Counted from the first letter of the stretch, positions 15,936 through 25,417 are shown. The stretch is 49,404 bases of DNA from Halothiobacillus sp. (GCA_024636015.1 JAGXHU010000006.1:1-49404); one strand, 5' to 3'. Program-made: numbers and translations. Notes: generated from the sequence alone by a model not told the origin.

Positions 15936-18584
15936 TTAAACGGATCGGCGGAATTGGTCCAGCGGGCGGACAGCAACGCCCATATCCACCCAATCCGCTG
16001 GGCGGCAGGTGAACAACAGGATCTGGTGGCGCTTGGCCGCATCAAACAGTACGCGTTTCATCTGTGCCAGCCGAACTGGATCGCTGTGCACGAGCACATC
16101 GTCCAGGATGATCAGGGTGGGTCGCCCTGCTTCCTTCAGGAGATCGGCATAGGCCAAACGACTAATCAAACCGATCTGCTCGCGCGCGCCGAAACTCAAA
16201 GTGTCATAGGGCGCAGAATCATGAACACGACCGTTCGAACGCGCTAACAGGCCGGGAGACAAATCATCCTCGATCACCAGTGTCGCGCCGGGAAACAGAA
16301 GCTGCAGATAGTGGTCCAGATGTCGTTGCAACGGGGCCTGCAAGCGCAGGGTCAACGCTGAACGTTTGGCTTCGAGGAGTTGTAGCAACAAATCCAGCGC
16401 GTTTGCCCGCCGCTCCAACTCGTCAAAACGGCGCACTGCTGCCTCATGAGCGATAATCTGAGTATCCCGATGCTCCTCCAGCCCCTGCGCGCCTGCCGCC
16501 TGCAACTGCCCCTGGCACTGGTGAATCCATTTCTTGCGCTCGTCGTACTGCTGCCGGACCTGCATCGCGCTGAGACGGAAGCGCTCGATATCCTGATCGA
16601 GAACATCCGGCCGCGCCTCATCGAGGGCGGTCTGCTGCGCCAAAATCCGCGGACACAAAACCGATACCTCGGCCCGTGCCTCAATCAATCGACGATGGGC
16701 GGACTGCACACGCTGCTGTTCCGCCGGATCATCCAGCAAGCTACGTACATTCGCGCATTCCTGTTGCGCCGCTTCCCAACGCGCCTGAGCCACGGCACGG
16801 TGGCGCATCGCCTCCTCCGCCTGATCCCTGAGCTCGGCCTGATCCGACAAGGCCTGATCCAGCACCCGTTTCGCCTCATCGAGCGCGGCCGTCGTACCGT
16901 CCGTAGTCGGCACCGTTATGCGCTGCAGCGCAGCCTGCAACTCCGTCAAATGAACGCGTTCTTCCTCGTGCGCGATCTTGAGCGCATCCAGCCCTTTCGG
17001 TGCCACGCGATCCAGTGCATGCGTCCCCTCTTGCAGATCCTGCTGTAACCGCTGAAAAGCGAGATGCCGCTGCTCGGCCGCTTCCAGCGACGCCACATCC
17101 ATGCGATGAAGCAATCGTTGCATGTCCTCCGTCAGCGCCGCTGCTTCCTGCGTTAACCGTGACAAATCCGCACCCCCTGGGGCGATTCGGATACGCCCCA
17201 CATCGGGCAGGTTCAGTTCGGCGGGACGAACCAGAAGATGCGGTGTCGCGCCCATAAACGTGCGGCCATCGAAATCTACCGCCACCCCGGCTTGCAGATC
17301 GAATTCGAGTCGTGTCGCGCCAGCCTCCTGACGGATGACGTTTTCACGCAGAGACTGTTGACAGACACGCAAGCCATCCAGATCCGCCGCCGCAATCGTT
17401 AATGCCTGGGCCTGCGCACGCCGCTGCGCCTGCTCTTGATGCAATCGTTCTGCTGTGGCCACCTGCTCGGCCAATAACGACTGCCGGGTCGTGACCTCCT
17501 TGATCTGGTCGGTCAACCGCTGTTGATCCGCAATCTGTCGGGCCAGTTCATGCGTCGTGCGGGCCGAATGAACCACCGCAGCCAATTCTGTCTGGCGCGT
17601 GACTAACTGCTGCGCCTGGGCGCGGGCCGAAGTTAACACCGCCTCGGCCTCGGTTTGTGCAACCGCCCGCCGGGCGAGATCCTGACGGCTTCGTTCAATC
17701 TCGGCGAGCCGTTCCTCCACGAACGCCTGCTGGGCCTCGACGTCGACCAGCCGCTGGCGATCCGCCATCAGGCTGCGCTCCTGTTCCGCCAATTGCGCCC
17801 GCTTGGCTGCCGCATCTGTCCGCTGTTGATCCAGCCGTTCCCAGGGCCGGTCACGCTCGTCCCGGGCATGTTCCTGTTGCCAGGCGCTGAGTTGGTCCAC
17901 CTGTTGCCGGTAGGTGGCAATCTGCACGTCGAGATCGCGAATTACCTCGGCCAGATCATCCCGCTGCCTGAGGCTGTCTGCCAAGGGACCACGAGGCTTG
18001 CCGGTAGCGGTCAATAATTCCGCGCGCCACCGCTGCACCGCATCCAGAATCTCATCCCCGCTACTGCTGGTGATGGCGCCAAGCTCCTCCTGCAGGGCGG
18101 AACGCAGATGATCGGTGGCAAACGTCACAGCCTGATGGATTTCCTGGCCACTGCCCTGCTCGATCCACAACAGACCGGGAATCCCCCAATGCTGCTCCTT
18201 GCTTTCTCCCTTGGCCGCGAACTCGAATCCGAGCAACTGCCCAAGGTAATGCTCCGCTTCCTCACCCGTCAGGTGTTGCGCACCCTTGCGCAGATCACAA
18301 CGGGCAGACTTCAGAAAAGACTTGTTCAGCTCATGGCGAACACCGCCAATCTCGAAATCCAGCTCGATGTGCGGCGTGGCGGCTGAATCGCCCCAGGGCA
18401 ACAGATCCAACACTTTTTGTGTCTTGAATCGCTCAAAAAATGCCGCCCGGATGGCGCGCACAATCGTGCTTTTGCCCGACTCGTTCGGGCCGGAAAAAAT
18501 ATTCAATCCTGGCGCGAACGAATCGATCTCCAACGGAGTCCGGAACTGACGGATCTGCTCAATACGAAGGCGTGTCAGTTTCAT
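15936..18584 (-). CDS. SMC/RecF-like AAA ATPase with long coiled coils (YhaN type)
   Basis: The 882-residue protein has split ATPase halves flanking long Gln/Ala/Glu/Arg-rich coiled-coil regions (about 190-430 and 480-770). Walker A GPNESGKST is at 32-40, an ABC-type signature LSFGAREQIGL near 793, and Walker B PTLIILDDVL at about 822-831. This is the architecture of Rad50, SbcC and RecN. There is no CxxC zinc-hook in the middle, and it is shorter than SbcC, so the YhaN-like group fits better. Its start overlaps the stop of the phosphoesterase gene by four bases (ATGA at 18581-18584), so the two products probably form one DNA end-processing complex. Role in repair is inferred from the family. 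Confidence 0.88.
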   Translation of the reverse strand: MKLTRLRIEQIRQFRTPLEIDSFAPGLNIFSGPNESGKSTIVRAIRAAFFERFKTQKVLDLLPWGDSAATPHIELDFEIGGVRHELNKSFLKSARCDLRKGAQHLTGEEAEHYLGQLLGFEFAAKGESKEQHWGIPGLLWIEQGSGQEIHQAVTFATDHLRSALQEELGAITSSSGDEILDAVQRWRAELLTATGKPRGPLADSLRQRDDLAEVIRDLDVQIATYRQQVDQLSAWQQEHARDERDRPWERLDQQRTDAAAKRAQLAEQERSLMADRQRLVDVEAQQAFVEERLAEIERSRQDLARRAVAQTEAEAVLTSARAQAQQLVTRQTELAAVVHSARTTHELARQIADQQRLTDQIKEVTTRQSLLAEQVATAERLHQEQAQRRAQAQALTIAAADLDGLRVCQQSLRENVIRQEAGATRLEFDLQAGVAVDFDGRTFMGATPHLLVRPAELNLPDVGRIRIAPGGADLSRLTQEAAALTEDMQRLLHRMDVASLEAAEQRHLAFQRLQQDLQEGTHALDRVAPKGLDALKIAHEEERVHLTELQAALQRITVPTTDGTTAALDEAKRVLDQALSDQAELRDQAEEAMRHRAVAQARWEAAQQECANVRSLLDDPAEQQRVQSAHRRLIEARAEVSVLCPRILAQQTALDEARPDVLDQDIERFRLSAMQVRQQYDERKKWIHQCQGQLQAAGAQGLEEHRDTQIIAHEAAVRRFDELERRANALDLLLQLLEAKRSALTLRLQAPLQRHLDHYLQLLFPGATLVIEDDLSPGLLARSNGRVHDSAPYDTLSFGAREQIGLISRLAYADLLKEAGRPTLIILDDVLVHSDPVRLAQMKRVLFDAAKRHQILLFTCRPADWVDMGVAVRPLDQFRRSV

Positions 18585-19738
18585 GGGCTCGGCGCCCCCT
18601 CCGGCGCCTGCGGTTGCCGGTCCATCAACAACCCGGCAAGAATCGTCAGCGCTTCCCGGGCGACCGCATCTTCGCCCCCCGCCTGGCGTTCACGAAGATC
18701 CGTAATGACTTCGGCCAGATAACCATCGGCATTCAAAGCGACAACATCCGCGTCCGTGGGCAGCACGTTCAAGGAGGCAATATCAACACTCATGGCCCGT
18801 ACCTGCGCCGCCGTGGCATCTGCCAACTGCAGCAGACGATGCCGCCCCGCGAGATCGGCATAACCACTGACCTGCAGATCCAGCACATCATCCTCACCCA
18901 GTAAGGCCAAATCTTGAGCAAGTTGATCCAGATCGCTCGCTACCGATAAAACTGTCTGACGTGTCTGCCAGCGAAAACGGCCCAACCGATGTGGCGTCAC
19001 GATCGGTTCCACGCCCGTTCCGGCAATCTCGACTTCCAGCACATGACCGGCATCGTTGTCCTTGAACCGATCCTGCTCCGGCGTACCGCTGTACCAAGTG
19101 CGCGGATCAATCGATTTCAGTCCATGCCAATCGCCCAGGGCGAGATAATCCAGTCGTGCCGTTTGGACACGATTCGCCGCGATCGGATTCGGCGAATCGA
19201 CATCGTCTGCCAGTACCCCTTGAACGCTTCCATGGGCGAGACCAATCCGAACCAGATCCGCCGGTGTTTCCGCCGTATCGAACCAGGCCGTCAAGTCGGC
19301 AAAGGTGTGGCGTTGCGTCAGCGGTGCGGTCAGCACGACAAACCCCGCTTCGACAAATGGGATTATTTCGGGTTCCAGCGCCAGATGGACATTGAGCGGC
19401 ACGGCATTCAACCGCCGTGCCTGCGTCCAGATACTCTCGGCCAAGGCAGCATCGTGGTTGCCGGGCAACAGAATCCACGGGCCGGTATAGCCCGACAGAC
19501 TATTGAAGAGTCGTCGAATACTGAGATTCTTGAGGGTCTGGCTATCGAAAACATCGCCAGAGACCAGCACCGCATCAACCTGACGGTCCTGAGCCAATTG
19601 CGCGATTCGCTCGACCACACGATAGCGCTCGGCCGCCAGTTGCGCGCCATCTTCCGAATCGAAACGGCTGTACTGCCGGCCGATCTGCCAGTCTGCGGTG
19701 TGCAGAATTTTCAAATACCTATCCTCGATTGATTTCAT
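18581..19738 (-). CDS. SbcD/YhaO-like metallophosphoesterase, putative DNA repair nuclease
   Basis: The 385-residue protein has the ordered motifs of the Mre11/SbcD phosphoesterase fold: HTADWQIG near the N-terminus, VSGDVFD, LLPGNHD, LAHGSVQG and LALGDWHG. The first motif reads DWQ where most members have DxH, a point to check because this residue coordinates metal. The C-terminal 120 residues would cap the nuclease or bind the ATPase. Two starts are possible: ATG at 19738 (weak ribosome site) and TTG at 19714, which has GAGGATAGG upstream and begins directly before the first motif. Overlap with the ATPase gene indicates co-translation. DNA nuclease activity is inferred from the family. Confidence 0.87.
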   Translation of the reverse strand: MKSIEDRYLKILHTADWQIGRQYSRFDSEDGAQLAAERYRVVERIAQLAQDRQVDAVLVSGDVFDSQTLKNLSIRRLFNSLSGYTGPWILLPGNHDAALAESIWTQARRLNAVPLNVHLALEPEIIPFVEAGFVVLTAPLTQRHTFADLTAWFDTAETPADLVRIGLAHGSVQGVLADDVDSPNPIAANRVQTARLDYLALGDWHGLKSIDPRTWYSGTPEQDRFKDNDAGHVLEVEIAGTGVEPIVTPHRLGRFRWQTRQTVLSVASDLDQLAQDLALLGEDDVLDLQVSGYADLAGRHRLLQLADATAAQVRAMSVDIASLNVLPTDADVVALNADGYLAEVITDLRERQAGGEDAVAREALTILAGLLMDRQPQAPEGAPSP

Positions 19739-19826
19739 TCAGCTTGACGCATTTTGACCCGCGACGGAGCCAGATAGCCAGACAAGACCACCAATACCCA
19801 ACCCATAAGTTGAGTGAATAAATCCC

Positions 19827-19874
19827 CTGTCACAGTTTATTCATTCAGGTTTAAGCCCGATGCCACACTGTCAC
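19827..19874 (+). promoter_or_regulatory. Repeated CTGTCACA elements upstream of the phosphorus cluster, possible PhoB sites
   Basis: CTGTCACA occurs at 19827 and 19868, 41 bases apart, in the region before the TonB-dependent receptor. CTGTCAC/T is the half-site of PhoB boxes. At 19827 the second half after four bases is TATTCAT, agreeing with CTGTCAT in only its last four bases. The copy at 19868 has no good second half. The downstream genes' nature makes Pho control plausible, but the match alone is weak. Confidence 0.3.
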
Positions 19875-19931
19875 ATTAGCCTGATTGTGAATGATCCATT
19901 TACATGAACTCAATCCACTCAGAGGCTTTCC

Positions 19932-22139
19932 ATGTTTCCGCGCCACACGCCCTCCAAAATTGCCATAGCCCTCTCATTCTGTTTCGGCTCAATCCCCCTG
20001 ACCCAGGCCGCCATCAACACCGGTGAAGTCCAGGTTCAAGGGAAAACCACTGCGCCGGATGCCGGCTTCTTCCTGAAGGCGCCGACGGGAACCGTCAACG
20101 ACATCCCCAAGGAAAAACTGAACAAGATTCAGACCTTCAACATAAATTCCACCCAAGGGCAAACGGAAATAACGCCGGGCCAGATGCAGATGCTGACCCC
20201 CACCGATTCCTTTACCCAGGCATTGGCCAACCTGCCCAACGTGGTGGTGGAAAGCTCCGGCGACAGCCAGAATGGCGATGATGTCTACATCAACGGCTTC
20301 AACAAGAGCCTGATCAACTGGACACTCGATGGCATCCCGTTGAACGACAGCGACAACTACAGCTTTTACAGCAACGAATTCATCCCGACCCGCCTGATTT
20401 CCGGCACGCGCTACTTCCCCGGCGCCGCCTCGGCCGCCCTCCCGGGCCTGGCCGCTTTCGGCGGCGCGGTGGAAACCTATACCCTGAATCCGGGCCAGAA
20501 TACTTCCGTCTCACTACTGACGGGCTATGGCTCCTTCGGCAAATACAATTATGGCGCACTGATCAATTCCGGCCTGCTGGGTGCAAAATCTGCGATGCCC
20601 ACCGCATTCTGGCTGTATGCAAACAAAAATCACAGCAAAGGCTATTTCGACCACACCCCGAGTGACCAGAAGCAGTTCCTCTTCAAGAGCATCAGCCAAG
20701 TCGGTCCCGGCGCCCTGACCCTGTTCTATTCGCGAAACGATCAGAATTTCAATTATTACGGCGGCTGCCAACAGTCAGATCTGAATAAATACGGTGAGTC
20801 CTGCAATACCTACCGCGGCGAGCCCATGATCAACGGCAAACCGAATCCAAATTCGTATCTCTACAGATTCAACCAGTACAACAACTCGCTAGGCTATGCC
20901 AAATACGAAGCCACCTTCGGCAAGACCACCGTGTCCAACCAGGTCTACTACTATCGGGGCAACGGCTACAGTGGCGGCGCAAGCACCTATTCCTCGTCCT
21001 TCTACGACCCCGCGACCAACACGGTTCAGAAAGTGAGCCCACCGACAGGCAGTCTATTTACGTACCAATCCATCAACGACACCAAACGCTGGGGCAATAT
21101 TTTCCGCCTCAATACCCCGCTGGCCGACCAATTGGGCCTGGAAGCCGGTCTTTGGTACAACCACAACGACACCACGCACGATCGGCAGTACTTCAATGCC
21201 ACCGATAACCAATATATCGGCTCGCTCTATGTTGAACCGGTTGTCACGAAACTGTTCGAACCCTATTTCAACCTGACTTGGAAAGTGACCCAAGACCTCA
21301 CCCTCCAAGGCGGCGTGAAGTACCTCAAGGTCAACCGCGACTTTACCAATCTGGGTGCCCTGGCCCAAGGCAAGCCAGGCCAGTTCAACGTCGACTTCAC
21401 GACGACGATGCCGTCGCTCGGCCTGAACTATCGGATCAATTCGGCCCTGAGTGCCTACGCCAACGTCACCCTGAATACGCAGCCGCCGCAGTACAACCAG
21501 TTCTATTCCGGTAGCTACAATCCGAGTCTGGCGCCCCAAAAAGCAAGAACCTACGACATCGGCCTTGTCTATGACACTGGCCTGTGGTCCGGCGGATTGG
21601 ATCTATTCCGCGTGAACTTCGACAACTACATTCTCTCGACAAAGACAAACAATCAGGACACGCAGCTACAGAATGCTGGCAGTGCGATTAACGAAGGCTT
21701 GGCCTGGCAGAACAACTTCAAGCTCAACGATACCTGGTCGCTCTATGCCAATCTGGGTCTTCTCAATGCCCGCCTCACCTCCCTGGATCGTCCCTACCCC
21801 TATGCCCCCCGTCACACCCTGGCCGTTGGCGGAATGTATAACGCGGGACCCTGGCGCGCCACTCTCGGCATGCGTACCGTGGGCAAGTCGTTTTACGTCT
21901 TCTCCAACGGCGATACCGCACCGATCAACGCGCATACGCTGGTGGACGCCAGCCTGCGCTACACGCTGGATCGCGGCCCTGAAACCCAGTTCGGGCTCCA
22001 TAAATTGACCGTGGCACTCAATGCCCGTAATTTGCTGAATCAGCACTACACCAACAAATACGGCGGGAAATCCACCAACCCGTATTTGTATCGCAACCAG
22101 CCGCGTAGCGTTTATCTGAGCCTGGAGGCGCAATTTTAA
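19932..22139 (+). CDS. TonB-dependent outer membrane receptor, probable organophosphate or nucleic acid uptake
   Basis: The 735-residue protein has a signal peptide (about 1-26, cleaved after TQA) and the TonB-box candidate GEVQVQG. A plug domain (about 60-190) contains LPNVVVESSGDSQ and NGFNKSLINWTLDGIPLND. A 22-strand-like barrel rich in aromatic residues ends in the outer-membrane signature YLSLEAQF with terminal Phe. Such receptors import bulky substrates with TonB energy. The next gene overlaps its stop (TAATG) and encodes a PhoD-like phosphatase, followed by a secreted RNase. The substrate is therefore more likely a phosphorus compound than a siderophore; this is inference. A few related receptors have been linked to phytate use. 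No siderophore or heme gene is nearby. Confidence 0.9.
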   Translation: MFPRHTPSKIAIALSFCFGSIPLTQAAINTGEVQVQGKTTAPDAGFFLKAPTGTVNDIPKEKLNKIQTFNINSTQGQTEITPGQMQMLTPTDSFTQALANLPNVVVESSGDSQNGDDVYINGFNKSLINWTLDGIPLNDSDNYSFYSNEFIPTRLISGTRYFPGAASAALPGLAAFGGAVETYTLNPGQNTSVSLLTGYGSFGKYNYGALINSGLLGAKSAMPTAFWLYANKNHSKGYFDHTPSDQKQFLFKSISQVGPGALTLFYSRNDQNFNYYGGCQQSDLNKYGESCNTYRGEPMINGKPNPNSYLYRFNQYNNSLGYAKYEATFGKTTVSNQVYYYRGNGYSGGASTYSSSFYDPATNTVQKVSPPTGSLFTYQSINDTKRWGNIFRLNTPLADQLGLEAGLWYNHNDTTHDRQYFNATDNQYIGSLYVEPVVTKLFEPYFNLTWKVTQDLTLQGGVKYLKVNRDFTNLGALAQGKPGQFNVDFTTTMPSLGLNYRINSALSAYANVTLNTQPPQYNQFYSGSYNPSLAPQKARTYDIGLVYDTGLWSGGLDLFRVNFDNYILSTKTNNQDTQLQNAGSAINEGLAWQNNFKLNDTWSLYANLGLLNARLTSLDRPYPYAPRHTLAVGGMYNAGPWRATLGMRTVGKSFYVFSNGDTAPINAHTLVDASLRYTLDRGPETQFGLHKLTVALNARNLLNQHYTNKYGGKSTNPYLYRNQPRSVYLSLEAQF

Positions 22140-23545
22140 TGCCCCACTCTAACGATCTGGCCTCTGCGGATCGGCGTGGTTTCCTGCGCACCGGGATCAC
22201 AACCGGTGCCCTGATTGCGGGCGGGATCTGGCCATTCCCTGCTGCCTGGGCACAGCCCGCTCCGTCCGGAACGCTGCACGCCGGCCCCATGCAAGGCTAT
22301 GTCGCCTCGCGCTCGGGCATTGTCTGGTTGCAGACGCCCGGCGCCGCCGAGGTATTCATTGAATACGCACCGACGGACAAACGGGACGAGAAACGCCGCA
22401 CAGATATCTGGAAAACCACCGCCGAACAGGCCTTTTGCGCTCACATCGTGCTGGATGACCTGGAGCCCGGCGTGAATTATCACTGCCAACCCTATGTCAA
22501 CAACGAGCCCGTCGCCGACAAGACGCTCCTGCTGCGCACCCAGAAAATCTGGCTATTTCGCGGCCCAGCGCCGGATTTCACCGTGCTGACCGGTTCGTGC
22601 GCCTACATCAACGACCCATTTTACGATCGCCCGGGCAAGGGCTATGGGGGCGGTTACGAAATTTATGAACCCATGACCCGGGAGCGGGCGGACCTGATGG
22701 TCTGGTTGGGCGACAACCTGTACTTCAGGGAAGCGGATCTGCTCAGCCCTGAAGGCATGTCGCTGCGTTATCGGCACGACCGCGCCTTCAAACCCTTGCA
22801 GGCATTCCTGCGCTCCACGCCGCAAGTCGCCATCTGGGACGATCACGACTACGGACCCAACGACAGCGAGATGAGTTTCCCGTTCAAGGGGCATGCCCTC
22901 AATCTGTTCAAGACCTACTGGGCCAATCCGAGTTACGGATTACCGGATACCCCAGGCGTCTTCACGAAAGTCAGCCAATACGATGCAGACTTCTTCCTAC
23001 TGGACGATCGCTGGTACCGGGATGCGGACAGAACGAGTCCCGGTGATCGCGGCAAAGTCATGTTCGGTCCCGCACAGATGAACTGGCTGAGGAATGCCCT
23101 GCTCTTCTCAAAAGCCAAGTTCAAGATCATTGCCGCCGGCGGCCAGTTCTTCAACGACGAGGACGCCTATGAGGGCTGGAACCAGTACCCCATCGAACGG
23201 GCAGAGTTTCTGGGTTGGCTGCAGGAATACCAGATCCCCGGCGTGCTCTTCCTCTCTGGCGATCGACACATGACCGAATTGATCCAGTATCCTCGCCCTC
23301 ACTACGGTGGAAAACGGGATTACCCATTGATTGAGTTCACCTCATCGCCCCTGAACTCCGGCCCGGCCAAAGGCGACGACGATCCAAACCGCCTACCGGG
23401 CACCCTCGTCACCGAACGCAACTATGGCGTGCTCAAATTCACCGGAACCGGTAAGGATCGGACGCTGGAACTCGCGACCAAGGATGTGCGAGGACAAACG
23501 AAGTGGACGCATCGGATCACGCTGGCCGATCTAGGGTGGACCTGA
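22139..23545 (+). CDS. phoD: PhoD-like alkaline phosphatase/phosphodiesterase, Tat-exported
   Basis: The 468-residue protein starts with a twin-arginine signal, RRGFLR at 12-17, followed by a hydrophobic stretch and cleavage after AWAQ. This is the export route used by folded, metal-loaded PhoD enzymes. The PhoD N-terminal domain (about 45-140) is followed by the metallophosphatase core: VWLGDNLYF, AIWDDHDYGPNDSE and LSGDRHMTEL, which supply the calcium/iron ligands of the family. PhoD enzymes hydrolyse phosphomonoesters and diesters at the cell surface or in the periplasm. Its ATG shares a base with the receptor's stop codon, so translation is coupled. The name is by family; exact substrate unknown. 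Confidence 0.9.
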   Translation: MPHSNDLASADRRGFLRTGITTGALIAGGIWPFPAAWAQPAPSGTLHAGPMQGYVASRSGIVWLQTPGAAEVFIEYAPTDKRDEKRRTDIWKTTAEQAFCAHIVLDDLEPGVNYHCQPYVNNEPVADKTLLLRTQKIWLFRGPAPDFTVLTGSCAYINDPFYDRPGKGYGGGYEIYEPMTRERADLMVWLGDNLYFREADLLSPEGMSLRYRHDRAFKPLQAFLRSTPQVAIWDDHDYGPNDSEMSFPFKGHALNLFKTYWANPSYGLPDTPGVFTKVSQYDADFFLLDDRWYRDADRTSPGDRGKVMFGPAQMNWLRNALLFSKAKFKIIAAGGQFFNDEDAYEGWNQYPIERAEFLGWLQEYQIPGVLFLSGDRHMTELIQYPRPHYGGKRDYPLIEFTSSPLNSGPAKGDDDPNRLPGTLVTERNYGVLKFTGTGKDRTLELATKDVRGQTKWTHRITLADLGWT

Positions 23546-23597
23546 ACCCGGCCCCCCAACAGCCAACCACCCCAGCAAACTTCGAAGGAATCAGGCC

Positions 23598-24416
23598 ATG
23601 TTAAAGACCCTTAGCCATGCCATTCTGCTCATTCTGATCACCACCGCAGCCGCATCGGCGTCCCCTCAGGGTGCGGCGCTCGGCCCTCGCGGGCTGGAAG
23701 GGTTGACCTTGGCACCCGATATGGCCTTCGATCATTACACCTTTGCCGCCCTCTGGATGCCGGGTGTCTGCCATAGCTGGCGCGACATCGGCACCGTCTG
23801 CCAAACCACGGCGAACGATTCACCAGACGCGCGGGCATTCACCCTGCATGGCCTGTGGCCGAGCCTGCCGAAGGGACTGAGCGACCGTGGGATGAAACCC
23901 CCGACCTGGTGGAAATATGGGTGTTACTGGTACGCACCCGAACACGCCATACCGCAAAGCTGTTCGTTGCCCGCCCCGACACTGCCCGCCTCTCTTCAGC
24001 AACGGCTCAATGCCGCCATGCCCCTGACAAACATCTGTCTGGATCGGCATGAATACACCAAGCACGTGGCCTGCTTCGGCCCCAGCCCGGATGAATTTTT
24101 CAGCGGCGCACTGGCCACGCTGAGTCGGCTCAATGCCAGTCAGTTCACCCAGTGGGTCAGCGCGCATCGCGGGCAGACCGTATCCAAAAAATCCATCCGG
24201 CATGCCTTTGCCACAAGCTTCCATCAATCGGATGCCAAAGCATTGGAATTGCGCTGCGATGCCCGCCCCGGCAGTCGGCGTCGCGATGTACTCACGCAAG
24301 TATGGATCACCATCCCGACTAATCAACTCATCACATTCCCCCAGTCCGGAAGCTTTGCTCCGGGTCGCCGGGGTAACTGTACCGAGCAGATCGTGATCGA
24401 GAACAGCCTGCACTGA
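23598..24416 (+). CDS. Secreted RNase T2-family ribonuclease
   Basis: The 272-residue protein has a signal peptide (about 1-22, cleaved near ASA). Both conserved active-site segments are present: FTLHGLWPS, with His84 in CAS I, and RHEYTKHVACF, with His151, Glu152, Lys155 and His156 in CAS II. Several cysteines fit the family's disulfides. RNase T2 enzymes cut RNA without base preference through a 2',3'-cyclic phosphate; E. coli RNase I is the periplasmic relative. AAGGA lies eight bases before the ATG, 52 bp after phoD on the same strand. With the phosphatase and receptor it would allow external RNA to be broken down and its phosphate or nucleosides recovered. Confidence 0.92.
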   Translation: MLKTLSHAILLILITTAAASASPQGAALGPRGLEGLTLAPDMAFDHYTFAALWMPGVCHSWRDIGTVCQTTANDSPDARAFTLHGLWPSLPKGLSDRGMKPPTWWKYGCYWYAPEHAIPQSCSLPAPTLPASLQQRLNAAMPLTNICLDRHEYTKHVACFGPSPDEFFSGALATLSRLNASQFTQWVSAHRGQTVSKKSIRHAFATSFHQSDAKALELRCDARPGSRRRDVLTQVWITIPTNQLITFPQSGSFAPGRRGNCTEQIVIENSLH

Positions 24417-24452
24417 GATGAAGACGCCGACCACCGATTCAGGATGGCTGGA

Positions 24453-25313
24453 TCAGGACCAGAGGTACGGCTGTATCGCTTCGACGTTGTGCAGCACGAT
24501 CTGTTGCACCCGGGGATCGGGATCCAGACGTCGAGGGTCGATCTGCATCATCCGTAGAAAATAAGGGATCAGCGCCCGGCGTATCGACTGGGTAATCTGC
24601 CCATCATGCATCCCGTAATCCTCGGCGATGATCGACTGCTGAACAGGTGGCAGATCGGGATGCGGTACGATCGCCACATCGACCATCATGTGCCACCCCG
24701 TATCCGCCTCTGAGACCACGCCACGGTCCTCCAATAACGACACCGGCCCGCGCATCCGTGCAAGCACAAAATCCCGATATTCATTGTGCGTATCGCTGAA
24801 CGCCCGGACATGCCAGCGGAAACCGCTATGCACCAGCGTGTGCGGGGAAAGGGTGAGCAGACTCGGCTCTGGTCGGTTCATTGACTGATAGGCCACACGG
24901 ATCTTGCGGTTCTGGCAGATCGCCATGCTCAGCGCGCGCAACAGCGACCAATCCAGCGCTCGTTCCATGGGGCGGACAACGGACACGGCAGGTCCGCCCG
25001 CCGTCAACGCCACCACGGGCGACTCCCCCGGATACATCAGCGGGAGCGCATCAAGCAGCTCAGCGGCCGTACCGGTCAGCAACAGCGGATCGAAGCGCGG
25101 ACCGACCTCATAGTACTTGCGCGATTTGTTGTAGATCAGATTGTCCGGCCGCAGACCGTGATAAACGGCAAAGTCTTTGGAGGCCTGAGCCCGGCTGATT
25201 CCAAAAGTTTCAATCAAGGCCTGGGTACGCACCCACCCGGTTAGCAGCACCGTGCATTCCAGCAATTTCAGCCGTTGCTGCACATCCCACTTCAAACCCG
25301 TTGCGACATTCAT
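24453..25313 (-). CDS. wHTH-WYL transcriptional regulator of the CapW/BrxR type
   Basis: The 286-residue protein has a winged-helix N-terminus (about 10-70) with FGISRAQASKDFAVYHGL as the recognition region. A WYL domain (about 120-190) includes AYQSMNRPEP, SPHTLVHSGFRWHVRAF and YRDFVLARM, and is followed by a C-terminal WCX-like region. This order and the DNLIYNKSRKYYEVGPRF segment resemble CapW and BrxR, ligand-responsive repressors often tied to phage defence. The ATG at 25313 is favoured; an in-frame ATG at 25352 is possible. It is divergent from a small unknown gene, with palindromes in the 154-bp shared region that may be its operators. No defence gene adjoins it. Confidence 0.87.
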   Translation of the reverse strand: MNVATGLKWDVQQRLKLLECTVLLTGWVRTQALIETFGISRAQASKDFAVYHGLRPDNLIYNKSRKYYEVGPRFDPLLLTGTAAELLDALPLMYPGESPVVALTAGGPAVSVVRPMERALDWSLLRALSMAICQNRKIRVAYQSMNRPEPSLLTLSPHTLVHSGFRWHVRAFSDTHNEYRDFVLARMRGPVSLLEDRGVVSEADTGWHMMVDVAIVPHPDLPPVQQSIIAEDYGMHDGQITQSIRRALIPYFLRMMQIDPRRLDPDPRVQQIVLHNVEAIQPYLWS

Positions 25314-25364
25314 CCGAATTTCCCGAGATAGTTGATACGGCCATTCTGCCATCGCCCCAACACA

Positions 25365-25381
25365 TGTCAATAAAGTTGACA
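25365..25381. promoter_or_regulatory. Palindromic operator candidate near the WYL regulator promoter
   Basis: TGTCAA and TTGACA form a perfect inverted repeat with a five-base centre. On the minus strand the left arm reads TTGACA and could be the regulator's own -35 box. The right arm runs into GACACAAC (25378-25385), the exact reverse complement of GTTGTGTC at 25421-25428. Confidence 0.5.
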
Positions 25382-25388
25382 CAACCTG

Positions 25389-25417
25389 TTGACAGCCCCT
25401 CGGCATCCGTCTAGTAT
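25389..25417 (+). promoter_or_regulatory. Sigma-70 promoter of the small divergent gene
   Basis: A perfect -35 box TTGACA (25389-25394) is followed by 17 bases and TAGTAT (25412-25417, four of six). Initiation would fall near 25424, inside the palindrome at 25423-25443, an arrangement typical of repression. Confidence 0.65.
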
